Shown: positions 17,934 to 26,469 of the stretch, piece after piece | Position numbering within the stretch: position 1 is the stretch's first letter | Layout of the letters: each line of letters starts with the position of its first letter | NCBI RefSeq assembly: GCF_003013695.1 | Contig: NZ_CP027792.1 | Span: forward strand, 702,501 to 766,500 | From: Pulveribacter suum | GTDB lineage: Bacteria; Pseudomonadota; Gammaproteobacteria; Burkholderiales; Burkholderiaceae_C | DNA length: 64,000 bases | Direction of reading: 5' to 3' | The notes under the pieces: generated by a model | Databases searched by the model: none | Told to the model about the DNA's origin: nothing | The model's input: only the letters and a program-made list of their open reading frames with translations | Made by a program: the position numbers and the translations under genes

Positions 17934-20203
17934 TCGACCCGTCCCCGCGCCCCTCGGGTTCTGCGCGCCGCGCTGCCAGCCGCGGCCACGCCGTGCGCTG
18001 GGCGCTGGGTCTGGGCGCCGGCGTCATGTGCGCGATCGGGGTGGTGCTGCTGTTCCTGCTGACGCAGGCGACCAACAACCGCGCCCTCTACGAGCGGCAC
18101 TTCGCCTGGCTGCTGGGCGTGAACGTCCTGGTGGCCGCCGTGCTGCTGGGGGCGCTGGCCTGGGGCGCCGCCCGGCTGGCGGTGCGGCTGCGGCGTGGGC
18201 GCTTCGGCACACGGCTGTTGGTCAAGCTGGCCGGCATCTTCACGCTGGTGGGCGTTGTGCCGGGCCTGCTGATCTATGTCGTGTCCTATCAGTTCGTCTC
18301 GCGCTCGATCGAAAGCTGGTTCGACGTCAAGGTCGAAGGTGCCCTGAGCGCGGGGGTCAGTCTGGGCCGGGCCACGCTGGATACCATCGCCGCCGACATG
18401 GCGACCAAGACGCGCACCGCCAGCAGCCAGCTGGCCCAGGTGCCCGACGCCGCCACCGGCCTGGTGCTGGAGCGCATGCGCGACCAGCTGGGCGCCACCG
18501 ACATGGTGCTGTGGAGCGCCAGCGGGCAGCCGCTGGCCAGCACCGGGCAGTCGCGCTTTTCCCTCAGTCCGGAGCGGCCTACCGCGCAGCAGCTGCGCAC
18601 GGCGCGGCAAGACCGGATGGCCTTCCAGATCGAAGGCCTGGATGACCTGGCGGACCCGGGGGCGGTGGAAAGCGCCCGGGTACGCGTACTGGTGGCCGCC
18701 TTGAATCCGGCCGTCGGTCTGCTGATGGAGCCACGCTATGTGCAGGCCACGCTGCCGCTGCCGCAGGCCCTGGTGGCCAATGCCGTTGCCGTGCAGGAGG
18801 CCAACCGGGAGTACCAGGAGCGGGCGCTGGCGCGCGGCGGTCTGCGGCGCATGTACATCGGCACGCTCACTTTGAGTTTGTTCCTCGCCGTTTTCGGGGC
18901 CGTGCTGCTGGCCGTGGTGCTGGGCAACCAGCTGGTGCGTCCGCTGCTGGTGCTGGCCGAGGGCGTGCGCGAAGTGGCGGCTGGCAATCTCGCTCCCAAG
19001 GCAGCGCTGCAGGGGCGCGATGAGCTGGGGGGGCTGACGCGTGACTTCGCCTGGATGACCCAGCAACTGGCGGACGCGCGTGCCGCGGTGCAAAAGAGCA
19101 TGGGCGCGCTGGATGCGGCGCGTGCCAACCTGCAGACCATCCTGGACAACCTGACCGCAGGAGTCATCGTGCTGGATGACCAGGGCGTCATCCAGTCCAG
19201 CAACCCGGGCGCCACGCGCATCCTGCGTGCTCCCTTGGCCGCCCATGAGGGACAGCCGCTGGCGGGCGTGGCGGGCCTGGAGGAATTTGCCGCTACGGTG
19301 CAGCAGCGGTTTGAGGCCTTTGCGCCCGAACGCGCCGAGCACCACGGGCTGGACCATTGGCAGCATCCCTTCGAGCTTCACGCCGGCGAGGGCCCTGGCC
19401 AGCAGGGCACCAGCCTGGTGATGCGCGGCGCCGAGCTGCCTGACCGCATGCGACTGTTGGTTTTTGACGACATTTCCGAAATCGTTTCGGGCCAGCGCGC
19501 CCAGGCGTGGGGCGAGGTGGCGCGGCGCCTGGCACATGAGATCAAGAACCCGCTCACCCCCATCCAGCTGTCGGCCGAGCGGATGGAGCGCAGGCTGGGC
19601 GGCAAGCTGCCAGAGGCCGAGCAGGCCATCCTGGCCAAGTCGGTAAAGACCATCGTGGACCAGGTGGAGGCCATGCAGCGGCTGGTCAACGAGTTCCGCG
19701 ACTACGCCCGCCTGCCCGCGGCGCAGCTGCAGCCGCTGGATCTCAATGCGCTGCTGGCGGACGTGCTGCAGCTGTACGAGGCCGAAGGCGCGCAGGTCCC
19801 CGTGCAGGTGGACGCCGACCCGCAATGCCCCTGGATTGCCGGCGACCCCCAGCAGTTGCGCCAGGTCGTGCACAACCTGCTGCAAAACGCCCAGGACGCT
19901 GCCTTGCAGGCGGCTGCACCGGCAGTGCGCATCTCCACGCGCTGGAGCGAGTCCTCCCAGCGCGTGCGTCTCGTCGTGGCCGACACGGGACAAGGCTTCC
20001 CGCCGCACATCCTGCAGCGCGCTTTTGAACCCTATGTGACGACCAAGCCGCGGGGCACCGGGCTGGGGCTGGCAGTGGTCAAGAAGATCGCCGAAGAGCA
20101 CGGTGCGCGCATCGAGCTGAGCAATCGGGTGGAAGAGGGCGTGGTGAAGGGCGCGCAAGTGTCGCTATCATTCGCCCCTGTATCGAAGGTGGTGGCGTCT
20201 TAG
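17930..20203 (+). CDS. NtrY-like sensor histidine kinase
   Basis: This membrane histidine kinase is predicted to phosphorylate the regulator encoded next. The 757-residue product has three hydrophobic segments near residues 22-47, 60-85 and 97-122, a sensory stretch, a fourth segment near 305-332, a HAMP domain (about 332-385), a PAS domain (about 400-470) and the kinase core. The phosphoacceptor is H536 in RRLAHEIKNPLTPIQLS; ATP-binding boxes are NLLQNAQDA, DTGQGFP and GTGLGLAVVKK. The layout matches NtrY. The GTG start at 17930 overlaps the DUF4390 stop by four bases, indicating coupling. The signal sensed is unknown; NtrY proteins have been linked to nitrogen or redox status elsewhere. Confidence 0.92.
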   Translation: MIDPSPRPSGSARRAASRGHAVRWALGLGAGVMCAIGVVLLFLLTQATNNRALYERHFAWLLGVNVLVAAVLLGALAWGAARLAVRLRRGRFGTRLLVKLAGIFTLVGVVPGLLIYVVSYQFVSRSIESWFDVKVEGALSAGVSLGRATLDTIAADMATKTRTASSQLAQVPDAATGLVLERMRDQLGATDMVLWSASGQPLASTGQSRFSLSPERPTAQQLRTARQDRMAFQIEGLDDLADPGAVESARVRVLVAALNPAVGLLMEPRYVQATLPLPQALVANAVAVQEANREYQERALARGGLRRMYIGTLTLSLFLAVFGAVLLAVVLGNQLVRPLLVLAEGVREVAAGNLAPKAALQGRDELGGLTRDFAWMTQQLADARAAVQKSMGALDAARANLQTILDNLTAGVIVLDDQGVIQSSNPGATRILRAPLAAHEGQPLAGVAGLEEFAATVQQRFEAFAPERAEHHGLDHWQHPFELHAGEGPGQQGTSLVMRGAELPDRMRLLVFDDISEIVSGQRAQAWGEVARRLAHEIKNPLTPIQLSAERMERRLGGKLPEAEQAILAKSVKTIVDQVEAMQRLVNEFRDYARLPAAQLQPLDLNALLADVLQLYEAEGAQVPVQVDADPQCPWIAGDPQQLRQVVHNLLQNAQDAALQAAAPAVRISTRWSESSQRVRLVVADTGQGFPPHILQRAFEPYVTTKPRGTGLGLAVVKKIAEEHGARIELSNRVEEGVVKGAQVSLSFAPVSKVVAS

Positions 20204-20239
20204 CAACACCACTGTGTCAGTAATCGCGTACTTCAACAC

Positions 20240-20956
20240 ATGGCAAACATTCTGGTGGTCGACGACGAACTGGGCATCCGGGATCTGTTGTCCGAAATCC
20301 TGAACGACGAGGGCCACAGCGTGGATCTGGCGGAAAACGCCACACAGGCGCGCAACGCCCGTCTGTCCACTGGCTACGACCTGGTGCTGCTGGATATCTG
20401 GATGCCGGATACCGACGGTGTGTCTCTGCTCAAGGAGTGGGCCATGGCGGGTGCCCTCACCATGCCCGTGATCATGATGAGCGGGCACGCCACCATCGAG
20501 ACGGCGGTGGAGGCGACACGCATCGGCGCGTTCTCGTTCCTCGAGAAGCCCATCACCATGCAAAAGCTGCTCAAGGCCGTCGAGCAGGGGCTGACGCGCA
20601 GCGCGGCCAATGCGTCTGCTGCGGCGGCTGCCACCCATGGCCGGGGCGACGCTTCTGGCCCGCAGGCGACAGCACCCATGGCCGTGGCGGAGGGTGGCAC
20701 AGGCACGGCGGAGGCCGCGGTACCCGTGGCACCCCACCTGGAACAGGGGCCGCTTGCGCACCAGGGCTTCAACCTGGATCGTCCCTTGCGCGAAGCGCGC
20801 GATGGCTTCGAGAAAGCCTACTTTGAATTCCACCTCGCCCGCGAAGGCGGCTCCATGACGCGCGTAGCGGAGAAGACGGGACTGGAGCGCACCCATCTGT
20901 ACCGCAAGCTGCGCCAGCTGGGGGTGGACCTGGGACGCAATCGGCGCAATGGCTGA
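20240..20956 (+). CDS. NtrX-like response regulator lacking the AAA+ domain
   Basis: The 238-residue product has an N-terminal receiver domain (1-120) with acidic residues D8/D9, phosphoacceptor D52 in LVLLDIWMPDTDG and a conserved Lys in FLEKP near 102, then an Ala-rich linker (about 125-160) and a C-terminal Fis-type helix-turn-helix (about 190-235, with MTRVAEKTGLERTHLYRKLR). The central sigma-54-activating ATPase of NtrC/NtrX is missing, so it cannot remodel sigma-54 polymerase and more likely acts like the receiver-Fis regulators of the PrrA/ActR kind. It begins 36 bases after the kinase gene and is surely its partner. Confidence 0.9.
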   Translation: MANILVVDDELGIRDLLSEILNDEGHSVDLAENATQARNARLSTGYDLVLLDIWMPDTDGVSLLKEWAMAGALTMPVIMMSGHATIETAVEATRIGAFSFLEKPITMQKLLKAVEQGLTRSAANASAAAAATHGRGDASGPQATAPMAVAEGGTGTAEAAVPVAPHLEQGPLAHQGFNLDRPLREARDGFEKAYFEFHLAREGGSMTRVAEKTGLERTHLYRKLRQLGVDLGRNRRNG

Positions 20957-21019
20957 GCAGCGAAAAAATTCACTGCTTTCCCTTTCCCCCCTTTTTTCCA
21001 GACTACAATCAGTGGCTCA

Positions 21020-21095
21020 GGCCCGGTAGCTCAGTCGGTAGAGCAGAGGATTGAAAATCCTTGTGTCGGCGGTTCGATTCCGTCCCAGGCCACCA
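21020..21095 (+). tRNA. tRNA-Phe (GAA), with an acceptor-stem mismatch
   Basis: The gene is a 76-base cloverleaf with anticodon GAA in loop TTGAAAA and an encoded CCA. The acceptor stem GGCCCGG (21020-21026) faces CCAGGCC (21085-21091), leaving a C-A mismatch at the fifth pair (21024/21087), where a G would restore pairing. A -10 like TACAAT lies at 21004-21009. Either the mismatch is tolerated or it is a base-call error. Confidence 0.94.
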
Positions 21096-21105
21096 GACAA
21101 ACTGC

Positions 21106-21139
21106 AAAAAAGCCCCGATGGAAACATCGGGGCTTTTTT
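21106..21139. terminator. Bidirectional terminator after tRNA-Phe
   Basis: AGCCCCGATG (21111-21120) pairs with CATCGGGGCT around the stable tetraloop GAAA, flanked by an A-run and a T-run. It works in both directions: it ends tRNA-Phe on the plus strand and can back up the cytochrome gene terminator on the minus strand. Confidence 0.92.
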
Positions 21140-21170
21140 CTTGCCGCTCAGGCAGTGGACAAGCACAAGA

Positions 21171-21203
21171 AAAAAGGCCTGCCCCATGGGCAGGCCTTTT
21201 TTT
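21171..21203. terminator. Bidirectional terminator at the end of the cytochrome/efflux block
   Basis: AGGCCTGCCC (21175-21184) pairs with GGGCAGGCCT (21188-21197), flanked by A5 and T7 runs. It lies 27 bases downstream of the minus-strand cytochrome c stop, and only 32 bases from the tRNA-Phe terminator. Confidence 0.92.
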
Positions 21204-21229
21204 CTGTCCCTGCAGTCGAGGGACGGCGT

Positions 21230-21769
21230 TCAGCTGCCCGAAGCTGCCGATGCCGGGGCGCTGGCGCCCTCTGCGGCAGGTGCTGGGGGCTCGGGGAAGT
21301 TCGCGCCGGCTGCATCGGCCATGTAGGCCACACCACGGGCGATTTCGGTGTCGTTGAAGTCGCCCCCACCCTGCGGGGCCATGGCGCCCTTGCCCTGCAG
21401 TGCCGAGTGCACCAGGGCTTCGAAGCCAGTCTGGATGCGCGGGGCCCAGGTCGCGGTATCTCCCAGCTTGGGAGCACCGGCCGCGCCGGTGGCGTGGCAA
21501 GCTGCGCACTGGCCCTTGAACACTTCCTCGCCCGAGCGCAGAGGACGGTTGGCGTCGCGCACCTCGACAAATCCCACCTTCTGGATGCGGTGAGCCACGG
21601 CCAGCTCCGGGTTGGCAGCGCCGGATGCCGGCTTGTTGCCGGCCGTGACGTACAGCACCAGTCCGATGATGGCGAACACCGGCAGAACGAAGGCAAGAAT
21701 GACGGTGGTCAGCAGCTGCTTGGGGCTTTTGATGGGCCCGGCGTGTCCTGCGTCGTGGATGTCGCTCAT
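21230..21769 (-). CDS. Membrane-anchored cytochrome c (c5-like)
   Basis: The 179-residue product carries one membrane segment (about 19-42, an uncleaved anchor) and a periplasmic class I cytochrome c domain. The haem motif is CAACH at residues 88-92 and the probable sixth ligand is M130 in KGAMAPQGG. The C-terminus is Ala/Pro-rich. The compact domain with the GxMAPQGGG motif resembles the cytochrome c5 / CytC555 families that shuttle electrons to terminal oxidases. It lies 17 bases downstream of the efflux outer membrane gene on the same strand, but a functional link to efflux is not implied; it may have its own promoter inside the upstream gene. Confidence 0.9.
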   Translation of the reverse strand: MSDIHDAGHAGPIKSPKQLLTTVILAFVLPVFAIIGLVLYVTAGNKPASGAANPELAVAHRIQKVGFVEVRDANRPLRSGEEVFKGQCAACHATGAAGAPKLGDTATWAPRIQTGFEALVHSALQGKGAMAPQGGGDFNDTEIARGVAYMADAAGANFPEPPAPAAEGASAPASAASGS

Positions 21770-21786
21770 GGAGGGTCCTGGAAAAT

Positions 21787-23262
21787 TTATGGTGTTGAGA
21801 GGGGCGTGGCAGACAGCTTTCCATTATAGGAGCCGGTCTCGCTCCAGCCACCCCCCAGCGCCCTGTACAGAAGAACCTGGTTTTGCAGTTGCTGCAGCTG
21901 CGTGAGCACCAGGGACTGCTGCGTGCCGAACAGCGAGCGCTGCGCGTCAAGCACGTCCAGATAGCTGGCTACGCCGTTGCGGTAGCGCAGGTCCGACAGT
22001 TCCAACCGCTTGGCATCCGCCGCCTCCTGGCCGCGCTGGGCATCGATTTGCTCTTGCAGCGTGGCGCGGCCGGCCAGGGCATCGGAGACTTCGCGGAATG
22101 CCGCCTGGATGGCTTTTTCATACTGCGCCACGGCGATCTCGCGGCCCGCGCGCGCGGCTTCCAGGCCGGCTTGGTTGCGCCCGGCGTCAAAAAGGGGAAC
22201 AGCCAGCTGCGGTGCCAGGGAGAAGGCCCAGGAGCCGCCCTTGAACAGGTCGGATAGCTCAGGGCTCACGGTGCCCACCGTCGCCGTGAGCGAGATGCGC
22301 GGAAAGAAGGCCGCGCGGGCCGCACCGATGTTGGCATTGGCGCCAATCAGCAGATGCTCGGCCTGACGGATGTCAGGGCGGCGCTCCAGCAGATCCGAAG
22401 GCAGGCCGGCGCGCAGCGGCTGCATGGGCGCTGCGGTATACAGGCGGGACGACGGCAGGCTGGCGCGGATGTCGTCCGGCAGTGCCTGGCCGAGCAGCAG
22501 CACCAGCGCGTTCTCGTCCAGCATGCGCTGGCGCTGCTGCTGCGCATAGGTAGCGCGGGCGGCCTCTGCCAGGCTGGTGGCCTGCCGGTTGTCCAGCTCC
22601 GAACTCACGCCGTGCTCCAGCCGCAGCCGCGTCAGCTTGACGGATTCCTCGCGCGTGGCCAGGGTGCGGCGGGAGATGTCCAGCAGCTCCTCATCGGCCA
22701 TCAGGTTCAGCCAGCCCGAGGCCACCGCGGCCACCAGGCTGATCTGCGCGGCCTTGCGCGCTTCATCGGTGGCCAGGTACTGGGCCAGCGCCTGCTCCTT
22801 CAGGGCAGCGACACGGCCGAAGAAGTCGATCTCCCAGGCGGTCACGCCCAGGCCGACCTGGAACAGGTTGCCGTACTGTCCCGTGGCCGTGCTGGGCTGG
22901 CGGGTGGCACTCGCCACGCCGGCAACGGACGGGAATTCAGCGGCGCGCTGGATCTGGAACTGCGCGCGTGCCTGCTCGACGTTGAGCATGGCCACGCGCA
23001 GGTCGCGGTTGTTGCCCAGGGCGATGCCGATGAGCCGCTGCAGGCGCTGGTCGGTGAAATAGTCCTTCCAGTCGATGTCGGCAGCGGCGTGCTCCTGGGC
23101 CGAAGCCGCGGCACTGTCGGCCAGCGCGTAGGCAGGGGCGACCGGTGTGGCGGGACGCTCGTAGGTGGGAATGAAGCTGCAGCCCGCCAGCACCAGGGCG
23201 GCGGTGAGCGGAGCCAGAGCACGCGCGCTGCGGCTGGCGGAGAGGGAGGTGTATGTGCGCAT
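21787..23262 (-). CDS. Outer membrane efflux lipoprotein (NodT/OprM family)
   Basis: This is the outer-membrane channel of a tripartite RND pump. The 491-residue product has a lipoprotein signal with C28 in LVLAGC. The two repeated outer membrane efflux domains are typical: IALGNNRDLRVAMLNVEQAR near 80-100 and IALTATVGTVSPE-like segments in the second half, with L-x-x-R-P-D-I-R-x-A-E (LLERRPDIRQAEHLL). The length fits OprM/TtgC. It is third in the operon after the periplasmic adaptor and the inner membrane pump, 21 bases behind the latter. Confidence 0.95.
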   Translation of the reverse strand: MRTYTSLSASRSARALAPLTAALVLAGCSFIPTYERPATPVAPAYALADSAAASAQEHAAADIDWKDYFTDQRLQRLIGIALGNNRDLRVAMLNVEQARAQFQIQRAAEFPSVAGVASATRQPSTATGQYGNLFQVGLGVTAWEIDFFGRVAALKEQALAQYLATDEARKAAQISLVAAVASGWLNLMADEELLDISRRTLATREESVKLTRLRLEHGVSSELDNRQATSLAEAARATYAQQQRQRMLDENALVLLLGQALPDDIRASLPSSRLYTAAPMQPLRAGLPSDLLERRPDIRQAEHLLIGANANIGAARAAFFPRISLTATVGTVSPELSDLFKGGSWAFSLAPQLAVPLFDAGRNQAGLEAARAGREIAVAQYEKAIQAAFREVSDALAGRATLQEQIDAQRGQEAADAKRLELSDLRYRNGVASYLDVLDAQRSLFGTQQSLVLTQLQQLQNQVLLYRALGGGWSETGSYNGKLSATPLSTP

Positions 23263-23283
23263 GATGAAGGACAGGTGTCGTGC

Positions 23284-26200
23284 TCAGGCTTCGTTGACGT
23301 GCTGCTGGGCCAGCTTGGCGTCATGCTCGCGCTGGCGCTCGCTGCCCTTGAAGAAGCTGCGCACCAGCACGAAGAACACCGGCACGAAGATCACGGCAAG
23401 CAAGGTGCCGGTGATCATTCCGCCGATCACGCCGGTACCGATGGCGCGCTGGCTGGCCGAGCTGGCGCCCGAGGCCATGAACAGCGGCACCACGCCCAGC
23501 GTGAAGGCCAGCGACGTCATGATGATGGGGCGAAAGCGCAGATGCGCCGCTTCCAGCGCCGCTTCGATCACGCCCTTGCCCTGGGCCTGCAGGTCCTTGG
23601 CGAATTCGATGATCAGGATGGCGTTCTTGGCCGACAGGCCGATGATGGTCACCAGGCCGATCTGGAAATACACGTCGTTGGACATGCCGCGCAGCAGCGT
23701 GGCCAGCAGCACGCCCAGCACGCCCAGCGGCACCACCAGCAGCACCGAAAACGGAATCGACCAGCTCTCGTACAGCGCCGCCAGGCACAGGAACACCGCC
23801 AGCAGCGAGAAGGCATACAGGATGGTGGCCTGCGCCCCGGCGAGCTTTTCCTCACGCGACTGGCCGGTCCACTCGAAGCCGAAGCCATCGGGCAGCTGCG
23901 CTGCCAGGCGCTCCATCTCCTGCATGGCCTCGCCCGTGCTGTGGCCCGGGGCGGCTCCGCCGGCGATCTTCATGGCCGGATAGCCGTTGTAGCGCACGGT
24001 CTGCATGGCGCCCGTGATCCAGCGCGTGCTGGCAAAAGTGGACAGCGGCACGACCTGGCCGCGGCTGTTGAGCACCGGCAGGTCCAGTACCTGCTCGGGC
24101 TGCATGCGGGCCCGCGCGTCGGCCTGCACGACCACCCGCTGCAGGCGTCCCTGGTTGGGAAAATCGTTGACATAGGCCGAGCCCAGTGCGGCGGACAGAG
24201 CGCTGCTGATGGTGTCGAAAGACACCCCCAGCGCGCTGGCCTTGTCGCGGTCAATGTCGATCTGCATCTGCGGCGCGTCTTCCATGCCGTCAGGGCGCAC
24301 GCCCGCCAGCACCTGGCTCTGCGCCGCCATGCCCAGCAGCTGGTTGCGCGCCGCCACCAGGGCGTCGTGACCTTTGCTCCCCCGGTCCTGCAGGCGGAAG
24401 GTGAAGCCCGAGGCCGCGCCTAGTTCGGGGATAGGTGGCGGGCTGATGGTGAAGATGAAGGCATCGCGCAAACCGTAGAGGGCGCCGGTGGCGCGGGCTG
24501 ACAGCGCTTCCGCCGAATGCTCGGCGCCGCGGCGCTCGCCCCAGTCCTTGAGCGTCACGAAAGCCAGGCCTGCGTTCTGCCCTTGGCCGGAGAAGGAAAA
24601 GCCGGCCACGGTCACGATGTTGGCCACCTCGGGCTGGGCCAGCATGAATTCCTCCACCTTGGCCATGGCGGCCTGGGTGCGTCCCAGCGCCGCGCCGGGC
24701 GGCAGCTGCACGTTGGTGATCACGAAGCCCTGGTCCTCATTGGGCAGGAAGGAGCTGGGCAGGCGGTTGTACACCAGGGCCACGGCGCCGATCAGCGCCG
24801 CGTAGATGATCATCATGCGACCGCCGCGGCGCACCAGGCGCGACAGGCCCGACTCGTAGCGGTGTGTGGTGCGCTTGAAGCCGCGATTGAACCAGCCGAA
24901 GAAACCCTTCTTCTCGTCATGCCCCTTCGCCAGGGGCTTGAGCAGGGTGCCGCACAGCGCCGGCGTGAGCGACAGTGCCAGGAAGGCCGAGAACGCGATG
25001 GACGTGGCCATGGTGACGGCGAACTGGCGGTAGATGTTGCCCGTGGAGCCGGCAAAGAAGGCCAGCGGCACGAACACCGAGATCAGCACCACCGTCACGC
25101 CGACGATGGCGCCCGAGATCTGGCCCATGGCCTTGCGCGTGGCGGCCAGCGGCGGCAAGCCTTCCTCGCTCATGATGCGTTCCACGTTCTCCACCACCAC
25201 GATGGCGTCGTCCACCACGATGCCGATCACCAGCACCATGCCGAACATGGTCAGCACGTTGATGGAAAAGCCCAAGGCCAGCAGGGTGGCAAACGTGCCC
25301 AGCAGCGCCACGGGCACCACCAGGGTCGGGATGATGGTGTAGCGGAAGTTCTGCAGGAACAGGAACATCACCAGGAACACCAGCAGCACCGCCTCCAGCA
25401 GCGTTTCCACCACCTTTTCAATGGACACCGCGATGAAGGTGGAGGTGTCGTAGGGGATGGCGTACTTCACCCCCTGCGGGAAAAAGCGTTCCAGCTCGGC
25501 CAGGCGTGCCTTGACGGCCTTGGCCGTGGCCAGCGCATTGGCCGACGACGTCAGCTGCACGCCCATGCCTACTGCAGGGCTGCCGTTCAGACGCGCGCTG
25601 GTGCTGTAGTTCTGCGAGCCCAGCTCGATGGTTGCCACGTCGCGCAGGCGTACGGTAGAGCCGTCGGTGTTGGCGCGCAGCACCACGTTGCCGAACTCCT
25701 CGGGCGTGTTGAGCTGGCCCTTGACCACGATGGTGGCGGTCATGGTCTGGTCCGAGGTGCTGGGCAACTCGCCCAGGTTGCCGGCGGACACCTGCACGTT
25801 CTGCGCACGGATGGAAGCGCTCACCTGGTCCAGCGACAGGTTGAAGCCCTTGAGCTTGGCCGGGTCCACCCAGATGCGCATGGCGCGCTCGGCACCGAAT
25901 TGCGTCACCCCCCCCACACCGGGCAGGCGCTGCAGCTCGGGCACCACGTTGCGCGCGGCGTAGTCATTCAGTGCATCAATGCTCACGTCCGGGCTCTCGG
26001 AGGTCAGCACCGAGAACATCAGGAAGTTCGAGCGCGACTTTTCCACGCGTACGCCCTGCTGCGTCACGGCCGCCGGCAGGCGCGGCGTGGCGCGGGCCAG
26101 GCGGTTTTGCACGTCCACCTGGGCCAGGTCGTCATTGGTGCCAGGCTCGAAGCTCAGCACGATGGAGCCGGTGCCGTTGGCCTGGCTGGTGGCCTCCACG

Positions 26201-26430
26201 TAGGCCAGGCCGGTGGCGCCGTTCATCTCGCGCTCGATGACGGACAGCACGCTGTCTTCCAGCGTCTGCGCCGTGGCGCCAGGGTAGGCCACCGAGATCT
26301 GGATGGTCGGCGGGGCCACCGCGGGGTACTGCGCGATCGGCAGCTGGGTGATGGCGACGGCGCCGAACACCATGATGAAGATGGCGATCACCCACGCAAA
26401 GATGGGGCGCTCGATAAAGAACTTGGCCAT
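23284..26430 (-). CDS. RND efflux transporter, inner membrane subunit (AcrB/MexB/TtgB type)
   Basis: This proton-driven pump exports hydrophobic drugs, solvents and detergents. The 1048-residue product is the standard HAE1 length and starts MAKFFIERPIFAWVIAIFIM. The fourth transmembrane helix has the proton-relay pair in VVDDAIVVVENVERI; the pore-domain and docking-domain sequences (for example GATAQTLEDSVLSVIEREMN) match AcrB-type pumps. It lies between the adaptor gene (40 bases upstream) and the outer membrane gene, a full acrAB-oprM-like operon. Substrates cannot be deduced from sequence alone; the control region is of AcrR type. Confidence 0.97.
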   Translation of the reverse strand: MAKFFIERPIFAWVIAIFIMVFGAVAITQLPIAQYPAVAPPTIQISVAYPGATAQTLEDSVLSVIEREMNGATGLAYVEATSQANGTGSIVLSFEPGTNDDLAQVDVQNRLARATPRLPAAVTQQGVRVEKSRSNFLMFSVLTSESPDVSIDALNDYAARNVVPELQRLPGVGGVTQFGAERAMRIWVDPAKLKGFNLSLDQVSASIRAQNVQVSAGNLGELPSTSDQTMTATIVVKGQLNTPEEFGNVVLRANTDGSTVRLRDVATIELGSQNYSTSARLNGSPAVGMGVQLTSSANALATAKAVKARLAELERFFPQGVKYAIPYDTSTFIAVSIEKVVETLLEAVLLVFLVMFLFLQNFRYTIIPTLVVPVALLGTFATLLALGFSINVLTMFGMVLVIGIVVDDAIVVVENVERIMSEEGLPPLAATRKAMGQISGAIVGVTVVLISVFVPLAFFAGSTGNIYRQFAVTMATSIAFSAFLALSLTPALCGTLLKPLAKGHDEKKGFFGWFNRGFKRTTHRYESGLSRLVRRGGRMMIIYAALIGAVALVYNRLPSSFLPNEDQGFVITNVQLPPGAALGRTQAAMAKVEEFMLAQPEVANIVTVAGFSFSGQGQNAGLAFVTLKDWGERRGAEHSAEALSARATGALYGLRDAFIFTISPPPIPELGAASGFTFRLQDRGSKGHDALVAARNQLLGMAAQSQVLAGVRPDGMEDAPQMQIDIDRDKASALGVSFDTISSALSAALGSAYVNDFPNQGRLQRVVVQADARARMQPEQVLDLPVLNSRGQVVPLSTFASTRWITGAMQTVRYNGYPAMKIAGGAAPGHSTGEAMQEMERLAAQLPDGFGFEWTGQSREEKLAGAQATILYAFSLLAVFLCLAALYESWSIPFSVLLVVPLGVLGVLLATLLRGMSNDVYFQIGLVTIIGLSAKNAILIIEFAKDLQAQGKGVIEAALEAAHLRFRPIIMTSLAFTLGVVPLFMASGASSASQRAIGTGVIGGMITGTLLAVIFVPVFFVLVRSFFKGSERQREHDAKLAQQHVNEA

Positions 26431-26469
26431 GTACCGCGCTCCTGATTCCTGGTGGTTTCTTGGTTGTTG

